A DNA stretch of 64,000 nucleotides, taken from the NCBI RefSeq assembly GCF_027887165.1, contig NC_077232.1, forward strand, positions 13,789,255-13,853,254, given 5' to 3'. The translations under genes and the position numbers were made by a program. Positions 23,269-37,200 of the stretch are shown in pieces; the first letter of the stretch is position 1; every line of letters starts with the position of its first letter. The notes under the pieces are model-generated. The model saw only the letters and a program-made list of their open reading frames with translations. It ran no database searches and was not told where the DNA came from. The DNA is from Monodelphis domestica. Its lineage: Eukaryota > Chordata > Mammalia > Didelphimorphia > Didelphidae.

Positions 23269-26200
23269 CCTTGAAAATATAACACTAATGACCTACATCC
23301 TTTCTAATATCAAACTTTGCTGTTTCTGTCAAGTTGTGTCTAGTTATTTATTTTCTTCCTGTCACTTTAGGTACATGTTTAAACATTACCAACATTTTCT
23401 CATTTTCCAATTTGCTGTGGACGAGATCAACAAGGACCCCCATTTGCTACCCAACATAACTCTGGGATACCAGTTGTTCAGTAACTTCCATTCTAATGAA
23501 CTAGCTGTGGAGAACTCTTTGATTTGGTTGTCAGGGATGGGTCCAACCATTCCTAACTACAATTGTGAAATGCAGCACAAATCAGTGGCTGTCATTGGTG
23601 GAATTTCTTCTATACTATCCATGGCCATGGCCACCATGTTAGGACTCTATCAAGTCCCACAGGTAAGAGAGGCAATACTGTTGTCTCATTCAAATAGCCA
23701 ATTGACACCAGTGAGCCAGTTAACATTTATCAAGAAGCTCTAGACATAGACTTGAAATTAGAAATACAAAACAAGGAAAAAGTCCCCTCTCTGAAGGAAC
23801 TCATTGTATTCTTCAGATGAGGTGATGCCATATTGAATTATTTGTTTTTAGGGATAGTTTTAAGGCAAGTAAAGAATCTTCCCAAGTAATAGTCCTATCC
23901 TCTCAGCTCACCTTTATATATTTGAATAAACCTCTGAAAAGTTTAGAGAGAAGTAAGATTTTTTCCCCTCTTACTTCAGAAAACTTCCAGGATAAAGAAT
24001 TTTCCTTTTTATTTGGAAATTGATTTATATGTTTACCCAAAAAGTATGAAGCCCATTCCATCCCTTCAGTATTTTGTGCTAACAAGTACCATCCAATTCT
24101 GTGTTAACAGTGATATTTAAATTTTAACTGAGAAATTTCTTCCTCACTTAGGGCCTGTTTTGCCAAATGTGTAATGTAGCCTTTAGAACACAAAATTTTT
24201 GTCCATCAATACACCATATTTCTAGTTAGTCTTGATCAAGTGCCTGATATGCATTTTCTAACTGGATCCTCAGAGAATATTATGATGAAAATAAAACCTC
24301 TTGGTGGTCTGGATAGTGTGAAGATGGAATTTAGCTCTCTCCTGATTGTAACAATGAAGTTACTTTGCTAAGTACCTTCATTGTTACAATTAGAGGATTA
24401 GAATTTAATCTTCACAATACCCCCATGATCATTGGGAGAATAGTCCCCCCATTGATCTTTTAACAGAATCATCTTGTAGTCCTAAAACCTTCTAAATACA
24501 GATTTATACAATAGTTCACCTTCTAACAGGAATTTACAATGGTTATAGATAATAGGGAATTAGAAAAGAGAGAAAGAAAAAACATTGATTTGCTAGGCAT
24601 ATTGACAAAAAGGCAAATTATGGGTCAGTCCCCTTTGCCATAAAAGTATACATTTACAATAAATGCTAAATCCTCTTCTGTTCAATCAATTGCACCCAAA
24701 TGTTCATTGTGTATCTTTTTGATTCAGTATAGGTTTCTGCAAGCATTTTTCTTCAAAGCGTTTATTTTTCTGGATTCAAGGAGTTAGCAAATTTCTTTTC
24801 CTGAAATTCTTTTCAAACACAATTTTAATATTAAAATTTTATTCACAAAAATACACTACAATAGAGAGTCATCAGGGCAAGCAGACAGAATGAAGAGCTG
24901 ATTCAATACTAAAACAAAATGCCTTTTACTTGCAAGCCCCAAGAGTGCCTCTATAGCAAGAAAGATGGGGATATGTGTTAGAAAAGTAAGAATCTATGGA
25001 TTTCAATCAATTCCACGATGCTTCTCTGCCACAAAGTATTCATGTTTTACTTGTTTCTCTCGTTATCCTTTGGTATTCTCACAATTTTGATTCCTGAGAG
25101 ATCATGGTGATCGATCATCACTTGTTTTTGGCTGAGTCTGATGAATGGTAGTATAAAAATTAGCCTTTATTTCATGAGTCAGGATCAGGGAAATCATTGC
25201 AATATTCCAAAATGTGATTCAGGATAATTCCATTCAAACCACATTGATTGAGCAGTATCATGTGATAGGCATAGTACAAGAAAAAGATGATTTCCAAAAC
25301 ATAAAACAATCGCGTTTACTTTCTGTAGTTCTTGTTGGCCTTTCCAGTTACAGATGGGTGCACCAAATAAATGCTGCTCACAAATTGCTATTCTTTCTCT
25401 GCTCTGTAGCACTCGCTTTAACTGCCTTTATGGCCTATGGAACAAATTGGTGCCATCAGCCCATTCTGTTGGGGCAGCCCCTTGTGGGCTGAGGTAAATA
25501 TATCCCATCTGGCTAACAGGTGAGAGACTGGTCAGTTATCCTCAACCCCATTTAGACTGTTGGCAAATAAGGGTTTACTGGTGTGGAGTCACTTTGTATG
25601 GGAGGGCTTCTAGGAGCCATGAGTGAGTGTAGGCAGACACCAAAGGTATATTGGGTCTTCAGGAAGGATTAGCACCTCCCATATTAAGGTTTGCTGAATC
25701 CTTTTTGGGGTTCCTTGTCCCCAAATTATTCTGACATATACATCTGCCAGCAGCTCCTATACAAAGAACCTGTAGGTGGTGACCTGAGAAGGAGATTGTT
25801 GGCTAGAGGAATGTGGATGTAAGGTAGATGAGGCAGTCAGAGGAAGAGATGCAGGAATAAAGTCTCAGAGATCACAAGTTAAAACATGTGGGGAGTCGCG
25901 AGCTCCGTAATTACCTCTCTAGAAAGAGAAAACAAGTGGAGAAATTACATGTATGAGAAACAAGAGAACATCCATGGAGCCGAGAACTCCAGAACATCCC
26001 CCATGGGCCAGACCACCAAGAGATTAATGGGAGATGTGCACAGCAGCTGAGCCACATAAATCAGTCAGACATGAGGAGGCCATTATAGGCCATAGCATGA
26101 TTAGGAGGTACAAGGAGCAAGAGCAAGTGCAAGAGCAAGAGAAGTAAGAGGGCGGCTCACACATGTTCCCCAGTTTTTATTGGAGACCTTAGGAATGTCA

Positions 26201-29200
26201 AGTAGGAGTTGATAAATGAATACGTGACATGATATAGGTTTTAACATTGGTTGAATTGACAATGAGAAAATAAAATAGGAGGAGATTAATCGAACCTGTA
26301 CTTTATAAAGGAATGCAGTCAGATCCAGGGCACTGTAGCTGGCCACTCCCAGCCCAGGAATTTGCTAGTCCTTCAGACTGTCCCTTTCCATATAATGATT
26401 ACTAAGTTATCTGACCATTTGTCTGGTAATGAATATTCAGGACACAATGTCAATACATCAACCATATTTCCAAGATGCTAACATGCCTGCTATGCTACAG
26501 ATGGACAGAAAACTTGCTCTAAGCCACTGAGCCAGAAGATGACATTGTCTGTCCATGTCAACTCCAGGAGTCGAGTTCAGCAGAAATGTTCAATATTTGC
26601 ACTCTAAAGTTTCTGCTGCTGTGTTGCTCCATCCTTTCAAATGTTGTTCCTTCCCAATTTGGGATTTTTCTAGGCAAAGACCCTCTTGTAGTTTTTTTAT
26701 TTCCTTCCCCAATTCATGTTTCACAAACAGAAACTTAGACAAATAGTGATGAGTGACCTTCTTAGGAGCAGATAGCTAATAAGTACCTGAGTCCAGATTT
26801 GAACTCACAAAGATTTGTTTTCCTGCCTCAAAGTCCAGCACACTATTTTTGGTGCCACCAAGATGCCTCAGTCATGGATATAAAGCAGAAATAGTTCTGA
26901 AAGGTACATTGTTGCTACCACAAAGATCTTGATATTTTCTGATGCCTCCATTCTGGTAAGACTTTTAATTGGCTGAAGAAGCAGAATTTATTTTCCTCAT
27001 AAAAACACTTGGAAACTGAAATAGAAGCCTTCAAGGATTTCTGGGGAAGGACCAGCGTTGGATAAAAACTCTGACCCTAGGGGGCTGCTGGGTGGCTCAG
27101 TGGATTGAGAGCCAGGACAGGAGGTCCTAGGTTCAAATCTGGCCTCAGACACTTCTCAACTTTGTGACCCTGGAAAGTCACTTACCTCCCATTGCCCAGC
27201 CCTTACCACTCGTCTGCCTTGGAACCAATACATAGTATTGATTTTAAGATGGAAGCTAAGGCATCAAGAAAAATAAAAATCTCTGACCCTAAAATAACAA
27301 ATCTTAAGAGAATCCTAAAAAGAGGAAAGAAGAAGAATCAGAAGTAAATCAGGAAATTATTGCAGAAATTAAAGAAAGAATATTGAGAGGCAGAGGGGCA
27401 TATGGGATTTTCTGGAAGAACAATTTTCTCATCTGCAATGGCTTGCTAAGCTCTTTATAGGGATGTTGATCCAGCTTTCCTGGCTCGCCTTCTCCCAATT
27501 GTCCTGTGTGTTTTTCAAAAGTACTATGCACTGTGCTCATATCCAGTCTCAGGAGACAGGTTAAAAAACGTTGAGGTTAATTGAACAATCAGTGCTTTAT
27601 AAGTGTGTCCACTCCTAGCATATAGGCAATAAAGTAACATGAATATTAAATATTTAATCACCAACTAATTCTACATACACTTAAAAATCTTTCTTTATCA
27701 TTCAGTTTTTTCATCTATGGAAATAGATGTAAATGTGGTATTCCTGGGTTAAATGGTATACACAATTTCCCAATATATAGGAGGTGATTCCAAATTCCTT
27801 TTGAAAATGGTTGGATTAGAACACATTTACACCAACATTCCACTAGTGTGCCAATTTTTGAAAATTATTAGCAGTATTTGTATTTTCCTATTCTCTCATT
27901 GGAGCCATTTTGAGAGTTGTGAGATGGCATGTTCTCTATCAATGAGAGAGAATATACTTTCCTAGTGAATGGTACTCAGGACAAAGAATTTGCTTTGAAA
28001 CTGTGGCGACAACATAGGGACATTTCATAGTTGCACTTCTGTTCATGAAATTACCGTACTTGTAGGCAACATTTTACAATTTTAATCATAGGTACCAGCC
28101 TAAAAATAACGTATGAGATTACATGTCATAGGATGAGGAAGTACCATTCATTTAGCTTCTCCCTTTCTCACTGTTATGATAAAGATGTCAGAATGAGACT
28201 ATATTTCTCCAAAAACCTTACCATAGTGGGTTCAACTTATAAGGGTGTCAGTTTGGGAATCTGTATCAAGATATCCTTGCTGATTGCGTCATTTTAGATG
28301 GATTAAATCACTGTTTATAAAACATTCTTTTATTTCATTCTACAAAAATTCATGATAAAGTTTAGGATAATGTCAAATATTCCCTTATTGCTGGGAGAAA
28401 TCTGGTGACTTGAGATCTAATGCTGGAATAAGTATTGGGGTAGAGACTAGGAATTTGGGTACTTAATGAATTCTGGAGTGGAGGAGAGTTAATCTCCTTG
28501 AGTTCTTACTATTAGGGTAGGGATAATGTGTAATGCCAACTGTGATATTAGATTTCAGTGGTGTGAAGTCACCATCTTACGCCCCTAAGTGAATTTGGAA
28601 GAGAGAATTTCCGTCTAGAGCCAGCTCTGGGACCATTAGTCCCTCCTTGTGATCCTGATATGAAAGATTTCTTGGCCTACCAAGGTTGGATAAAGGAATG
28701 GTTGATGTATGATTTTAAGAAGAAATGTTTGAGATCACTTAGAGAGGATCTGCGACTCTGATCAAATATTAAACCTAGAGGTCCATTCAAGAGATGCCCA
28801 ACATGTTCTGCCGGAATCAACATGAAAGAATTAGAAGCAAAGGAAAAATGGTCCACAGAGGTTGATTTCATTACAAATGTAAGAAAAGAGGCCCTGTTAG
28901 GATGGGTTGTGTAAAAGTAGAAAAGTATTTTTAGAGGAAGATAACATTTTTTTCATTATAACCTTTCAAACATAGACTCATTTATTAATACATGTTATGT
29001 ATTCACCTCTGATAGTTGCTTGAGATAAAAATATTAAAGAGGACAGAAATTTCCTATGTCACCATTATAATTATTTTTTCTTTATATTTACATAGGTCAG
29101 CTATGGCCCATTTGATCTTCTCCTGGCTGATAATGTCCAATATCCACATGTCTTTCAGATGGGCAGCAGGGAATCCACTCTGCATCTGACAGTGATCAAA

Positions 29201-32200
29201 TTAATGTTGCATTTTGGCTGGACTTGGGTAGGGCTGGTTATTTCAGATAACATGAGAGGGGAACAATTCTTCAACAATTTGAAAGAGGAGATGACCACGA
29301 GTGGTATGTGTCTGACTTTCATGGAACGAATTCCCCAAAATATGGGTCTTGAATATGATAATTCCTTTAAACTCTTTTCTAAGATCATTTCATCATCATC
29401 CAATGTGATTTTCATCTATGGAAATACAGACTCTCTTAATGAATTGTCTATTACAATGAATGATTTTAACTTGTATGGAAAATTGTTGATCACCACCTCT
29501 TCTTGGGATTTTTCTTCAGATTTTACTAAAGAAATGAGCCCTTTTCATGGTACACTAATAATTTCTCAAATCAAAAGGGAAATTCCTGGTTTCACAGATT
29601 TCCTAAGAAGTGTGAAACCCACTGTGAACACTGAGGATATTTTCCTAAAGAGTTTCTGGGAGATAGCCTTTAATTGTAGACTTTCAAAAAAGGGTACTTT
29701 AGAACTGCTGGATTCTTTTTGCCCTGAAGGTGTGTCCTTTGAAGATGCATCTCATATCCATTTGGATAAGACCATAATGGACCTGAGTTATAATATCTAC
29801 AATGGAGTCTATTTATTGGCTCATGCTTTCCACCAACTGCTTGAAAGTGACCCAAAAGCAACATCAGAATTTGGAAAAAATTCAGTTCTTTCTAGGAAGG
29901 TAATATTTTTCCTGAACCCTTAGATTTATCTCTTAGAGAACCCTTAAAGAACGTACAATATAAGAGGAGATATCTGGGTCTAGAAAGATCACTTAGTCTT
30001 GTAATGAGCATATTGTAAATACCTGAATGCAGCATCATTGCTATGAACTGAAATTGTATTCAATCAGTCATCACAGGATAAATAGGAAGTTCCAGAAACT
30101 CAATTCAATAGTCTTAAAGAGAAATAATACCAATGAGGAAGAAAAACAGGACTTGCTTTTACACAATAATGATGAGGCATATAAATTTAGTCAACAATAT
30201 AAATATAAATTTTTAAATAAATGAATAAATAAAAATATAAAGTTGACTTGGAAAAAATCAGAACTAATAAATAGTCAGAAAAAAACACTCTTTAATCAAG
30301 GAAGAGGGGTTTAGTGTAATAGTCGGCCTCCACATAGAGCTGCGCTAATGTACAGAGTATGAGGATCGAACTCTGGATGCTCTGCACGCTGATCCCTGGG
30401 AGAACCAACCAAGCTAGATTGACAACACCAAGGAACAAAAGAATTGGGGGAACCTATATACCATTTGAGAAACAGAGGACCTGGGAAACATAATTGAATG
30501 ACGTTACAATTGTTTTGTTATAATTAAAATGATCAATATTTAATTCCACCCAGAGGTATATATTTTATGAAGTTTATTAGGAAGGGTAGACAATCATCCT
30601 AAGTAACCTGGCTTAGAGCCTAGCTAGCCTGCCTCTATCTTCTTCATTCCCCTCACCTCCTGCTCTGTCCCTTCTCCTTATCTTTCTCTCATATTCTCCT
30701 AGTCAGTGTCCCCTGGTCTTTCTCCAAACCTTAACTTTTATTGACATACAGAATATGCACTGAGGCAAACCTGGCACAACTGTGGTATGTCAGGAATATT
30801 TGACAGACAGGAAAAGTTACTCAGGAAGGAGGAGGGGATAAGCTGCTTTGACACAGTTACAAGGATATGGGAGTGTTCAAATTATGCTGACAGAATGCAA
30901 TTAAGCTTGGGAAAAGAATCACAGCTAGAGCGTAGGGTCAAAGGGAATGGACTGTTGACAATGTATAGTAAAGGATGGTCCCTGCCCAGATGTGGGTCTT
31001 CTTGGGGAAGGGGCCCTGAAACACTGGTGAAGACTACCCAAGACAAAAAGGGTACTTAGCATTTGCTTAGTCCCATCTAACTAGAATTGCCACCTGCCTT
31101 AGAGTCTGCTACAGAAAAGTGAAAGGCAAAATGAAAGCAATTAAGAAAGGCAATACTAAAGGGCAGCTGAATAGCTCAGTGCATTGATAGGCAGACCTAG
31201 TGATGGGAGGTCTAGGGTTCAAATATGACCTCAGATGTCATGGGAAAAGTCCACCCTTGCCTGTGACTCCAGGGTATACTGAGGGGTGGTGAACAACCAC
31301 TCAACAAAAATAACAAAGGGAAGACAGCTTAATCATTACAGCCATGGGATTACTTTGCATCTCAAAGCTGCTCCACTGTCCCCATGTCTGATCTTTATTT
31401 TTATACCCATTTTCTTGGCATGCAGATACACAAAATCAAAGAGAGATAATTGGAAAAGTGATACATTACTTTTAACAAATCACTTAATTAACATTCTATA
31501 TTCTTATATTATGATTACAGGCAGAATAAAGGTTGCACACAAGATAAATGATTTTGTCACATGTGGTTTAATTTTCTCATTACCCTGTGAGAAGTTTTGA
31601 GCTTACAAACAATCAAGGTAAATTACATATTGCTTTTAATAAAATGGAATAACTAATTAGCAATTTTAGGAGACATTTCAACAATCATATCATCGAGATG
31701 AGGGGTCTGGGAACACAATTCAAATTATTTCTGGTCATTGCTAGAGCGTTCCTGAGTTACTGAGGCATACTCAAGCTTGATGTACTTGTAATTATGGCTT
31801 GGGCCTCTATGATTGATTTGTGTGTTGACCACATGAGAATAGGCTTCTGTGAGTGGGGAAGTTTTTGGGCTTGGCCTGTAGCTGTGGTTTTGCTGGGAAT
31901 TATGTACCCAAGTAAAAGTTAACTCATAATTGTTCTTTTGGGATTGGGTTTGAGGGCCTTATCATTTGGTGATGTTTTGGGGAAATAGGGTACAGGTGTT
32001 TTGCTCTTGCATTATTTCTTTTGAGGCTAGGGGGAATAATAATCTTGCCAATTCATAGGTAAGGAGCATTAATTAAAGAGGCCATGTAAAGAGGGTTGGG
32101 TGGGCTATCACATCTCACCAAGGACCATTCTGTGGTCTCCCCAGCTACCATGCATGACTCAGTCACAGTTTTGTGATCTGATGGTTCCCAGAACATCCCT

Positions 32201-34155
32201 CTTTCTTTTTATTTTTGAACTGAAGAGACTTCTGTTAGATTTGGACTTGCCTAATGGTGGACTGTAGGTATCCAACGAGGACTGGAAAGCAATGAAGAAT
32301 GAGAAAAAATAAGACAAGAGCAAATCCCTAAGCAATAAAGGTGTGGGTCAAATCACTGTTGGAGATAAGGGAAGAGATGCTGTCATAAAATGAATTAGCA
32401 ATGGATGAGACTGAATAAAGGGAGGTGCCAGAGTGACTCATATTTCTGATTTGTCTATGTAATGTTTTGAGATCAACTGAAAACTCTGAATGGTTCCAAT
32501 TGCCAAAAATATGTTATTTTATGTTTTGCCAAGGAACATCTGATTGATTATAAGGGAGGGGGGAGATGCAGATCCATTTGAATTCTGCATGACATTTTGA
32601 TCTGAATCTCACTTTTTTGTTTTGTAGCTGATTTCCAATGTATAGAACAGCTTCTTTAAGGACATTTATACAGGCTTTTAAGCCTTTATCTATGTGTTCC
32701 TATGTTAAGAGGACAAAGGAAGCATTCTTGGAAAGGTTATCTACATGTTGTGCAGTGTGGACTGTCTGAATGAGAGCCGTGATTGTTGTTATTAATGATG
32801 CTATAATAGATATTAAAGCAGTGATACCTGGGATGAGGGATGCAACAAAGCATTTGTTGCGGGTTAGGTAATTGGATATTAACTGTAAGGGATAGATGCC
32901 TGGGTCTTCGTACCAATCCATGGTCATGATGATGGGGATCATGATAAATGGTGGTTATTTTACAAATACACACTAGAAGCAGGAATGGTGGGGTTAAGAC
33001 AATTTGTTAGAATACATTCTGAATGAGTAATTTTATAAGTTGTTGGGGATACATGCTGTATAGAAGAGAAGCCTTTATGCAGCTGTATGATTAATGCAAA
33101 AGGTGCTCTAATGCAGGTTCTGATAGGTCTGAATTCTTTTTTTCCATTGGGGCGTAACAACATTGCTGTATATAGAGAGAAAATCAGTCTTCATAGTGAG
33201 AAGTGAATAGTGGACAGGCTGAAGGGTTTACAAAAAAGACTAAGAGGGGTGATGGCCAGCCAGGGTAGAACCATCAATAAAGTGGTTAGTCAGTTAGGAA
33301 AATTTAGTTGATATAAGTCCAATTAAGGTCTGGAAGGCCCATTGAGAACTCTTGGAGCTCTCTGAAATCATGACCTGGGCTATAGAGGGACCAATCAAAA
33401 ACAAAGGATGATTGTAAACCTTAAAATTTCTTAGACTTATAAATGTTGGAAATTTCAACATTGGGAAATTTCATACTTGAAAAATTTCCTACTGATAGTC
33501 TATTGGAATATGAACACCCCCTTGGTATGGGAGGGTCCTTTTCCTCCCTACTTAAGATTACTTTAGGACAGAAACCTTTTGCTGAACAATGGAAAGGGCT
33601 TTGACCTATGCTTAAGCATAGAACAGGAAGTTCTTTGAGTCATGATTGATTTTAGAATTAATACAATGGAGATACTTGTAATGACAGAACCAGGTCTTGG
33701 AAATTGCAATCTCCACCCTACTCAGTCCTAACAGGATTTAGGAAGGGCTGCAGCAAAGGATCAAGATTTAATTATTTGAGAATATGACCTTCAACAGACA
33801 TGTGCAAAGCCACAGATCTCTGGGCGGTCCTGGGTTAAGCTAGAGCCACCATTGGCACAGGGAAGACATGGACAGTGATTGGTAGATGTGAGAACTGAGG
33901 GGAGGGAACTTGGATGGTTTCCTTAAAGACAGTGGGGTCTGAGGACTAGGGAGGAGGTTGGAGAGGTTTTGCTCTGAGAGGTTGTGCTCTGAGAAGCTTG
34001 CTCTGAAGGAAGCTGGAGGTGGAGGCCCCCAAGACTGTTTCTCCATTTTGGTCACATGAGTGATAGGGACTGATCTCTTTTCTTTGCCTCAGCTATCTAA
34101 GGACTTGGTCCTTTTGGCCCAGCCTAAACAGAGGGGGTATTTAAGCCCTCTCTCC

Positions 34156-34239
<84 letters not shown>

Positions 34240-37200
34240 AATACCTTTCTTCCTCTTGTTTGTAATTAAACTCCATAAAAGGTTGACTGCTGACTTGAGT
34301 TTTCATTAAGGAATTACATAGCTGAATTCCTTGGCGACCTTAAATTAATATATATCAGTCTTTTAAAGTGATTTCCTTGTCACATGAACCATTAATAATA
34401 GCCTATTAGACTCCCCTTCTGGGAAACCCACATTATCTCCAGGGAGGGAATCTATGAGCTTCACCAATTTGATTCCAAAGTTTACCAGACAGATATTTAA
34501 ATTCTAGAATCTCTTTTCGTGGGAGGATGGGAGAGGTTTGAACAGAAAACTTGTTGAAGGAAAATGCTGGTGACATCATTTGAAGTAACCATACATTTCT
34601 TACACTGCCTTTTCCTGGAGAGTCAGTAAGTTATGAGCAAATGTCTGTCAGAAGGCAACCTGGACAGGGATTTGGGCCCACTGTGAAACATAGAGGGGGC
34701 AAGTAGGACAAGCCAAAATAAGTAAAATTAGGAACGGACTTGTGTGAGATATAAGCGATTGTTGGACCTCCCAGAAAATCAGAATCATTGGTATAAATAA
34801 TGAAAATCATTATTGCAAGCAGCAGGATGAAGGATGGGAGGCTCTGGGAAGTCTGTCCAGTGGGCAGTAGCTGATATGTTATGTGACAAGCTAGTACAGC
34901 AAGCATAGCTACAAAAAGTAGATTTGGGGTTATTTCTTTGCCCTGCCATCTTACTATATCACAGGCCAGATGTGAGAGAGCTTTGAGTCAACCCCAGGTT
35001 GGTGGACTTGCTGTAGGATTCGAAATTGTCAGGTGGGTTGGGGACAGCAGCAGAGGCTGATGGAGCGGGGGTTCAAACGGGTGATGGAGAGAGACATTGG
35101 ACAGATTCCATCAGATTGTGCACAGGATCTGGAGGAGGCAGATGTAGAGGAAGATTGTAATGATATAGAGGATTGTAGAGGAAGATGAAGCATTACTGGG
35201 GAGGGGTACCAGGGCAGGGCCACAGTTGCCTCTGCTGGTGCCTGGACATATGGCCCGATGAGGAGGCTGGGGATCCAGATCGGTGAGTCCAAATTCTGTG
35301 GGAAAATACAAGGAAAATCTCGTCCTGATGTTAGTAGTGGGTCAGGACCTTTCCAGACACGGGATGACACATCTTTCCATTTTACAAAGGGTTTACGGAA
35401 GGCGTTATCCAGGTTCAGGGGTCTTTCCATGGGTGTGTGACAAGGAAATCACTTTAAAAGACTGATATATATATTAATTTAATTATATATATTAATTTTA
35501 AGGTTTACAATTCCCCCTGATGATCATTGGGAGACTAGTCTCCCCATTGATCATTTAACATAATCATTTTGTAGTTCTAAATTCACTTCTAACTAAAGAT
35601 ATACACAATATTCAATTTTCTAAGAGAAATTAGAATAGTGAGAGAAGAAATAGAAAAGAAAAGAAAGCAAAACCAATGTTTGCTAGGTGCATTGACAGAA
35701 AGCCAAATTAGGGGCAGTCCCTTTTGGCATAAATGTATACAGTTACAATAAGTGTTCAATCAAAAGTTCAGTCAAATCAATCACATCCAAAGTTCATTCT
35801 TGATCTTCTTGATGAAGTGTAGGGTTTTGGCATCTTTCTGCAACAGTTCATTCTCTGGATATAAAAGTTTCAAGCTTCTTTCTTGAAGATCTTTTCTCAA
35901 ACAGAATCAAAATCTTTGAATTTTTTTTAACAGTAAAATCTTTTTTTTTTATTTTTTATTTTTTATTTTTTATTTTTAATATATTTTATTTGATCATTTC
36001 CAAGCATTATTCGTTAAAGACATAGATCATTTTCTTTTCCTCCCCCCCACCCCCCATAGCCGACGCGTAAGTCCACTGGGCATTAGATGTTTTCTTGATT
36101 TGAACCCATTGCTTTGTTGATAGTATTTGCATTAGAGTGTTCATTTAAAGTCTATCCTCTGTCATGTCCCCTCAACCTCTGTATTCAGGCAGTTGCTTTT
36201 TCTCGGTGTTTCCACTCCCATAGTTTATCCTTTGCTTATGAATGGTGTTTTTTTTTCTCCTGGATCCCTGAAAGTTGTTCAGGGACATTACACCGCCCCT
36301 AATGGAGAAGTCCATTACGTTCGATTATACCACAGTGTATTAGTCTCTGTGTACAATGTTCTCCTGGTTCTGCTCCTCTCGCTCTGCATCACTTCCTGGA
36401 GGTTGTTCCAGTCTCCATGGAACTTCTCCACTTTATTATTCCTTTGAGCACAATAGTATTCCATCACCAACATATACCACAGTTTGTTCAGCCATTCCCC
36501 AATTGATGGGCATCCCCTCGTTTTCCAGTTTTGGGCCACCACAAAGAGCACAGCTATGAATATTTTTGTACAAGTCTTTGTGTCCATTATCTCTTTGGGA
36601 TACAGACCCAGCAGTGCTATGGCTGGGTCAAAGGGTAGATATTCTTTTGTCGCCCTTTGGGCATAGTTCCAAATTGCCCTCCAGAATGGTTGGATCAGTT
36701 CACAACTCCACCAGCAATGAATTAATGTCCCTACTTTGCCACATCCCCTCCAGCATTCATTACTTTCCTTTGCTGTTATGTTAGCCAATCTGCTAGGTGT
36801 GAGGTGATACCTCAGAGTTGTTTTGATTTGCATCTCTCTGATTATAAGAGATGTAGAACACTTCTTCATGTGCTTGTTAATAGTTTTGATTTCTTTATCT
36901 GAGAACTGCCTATCCATTTCCCTTGCCCATTTATCAATTGGAGAATGGCTTGATTTTTTGTACAATTGATTTAGCTCATTATAAATATGAGTAATTAAAC
37001 CTTTGTCAGAGGTTTCTATGAAGATTTTTTCCCAATTTGTTGTTTCCCTTCTGATTTTAGTTATATTGGTTTTGTTTGTACAAAAGCTTTTTAGTTTGAT
37101 GTAGTCAAAATTATTTATTTTACATTTTGTGATTCTTTCTATATCTTGCTTGGTTTTAAAGCCTTTCCCCTCCCAAAGGTCTGACATGTATACTATTCTG

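Larger units (their letters stand above)
23663..29095 (+). other. V2R intron 2
   Basis: 5.4 kb with an LTR fold-back and ERV tail (24317-24890), anonymous, GC-richer repeat-like sequence at 25420-26400, a MIR-like SINE, a full SINE with target duplication, an L1 fragment, and an unexplained open frame at 28567-28758. Confidence 0.85.

Noticed and set aside
23216..23370. Long open extension upstream of V2R exon 2
   Set aside because: It translates the TA microsatellite and intron; a good acceptor lies at 23370 and the phase fits exon 1.
30355..30421. tRNA gene
   Set aside because: Only the internal boxes fit; acceptor stem and anticodon arm cannot be formed convincingly.
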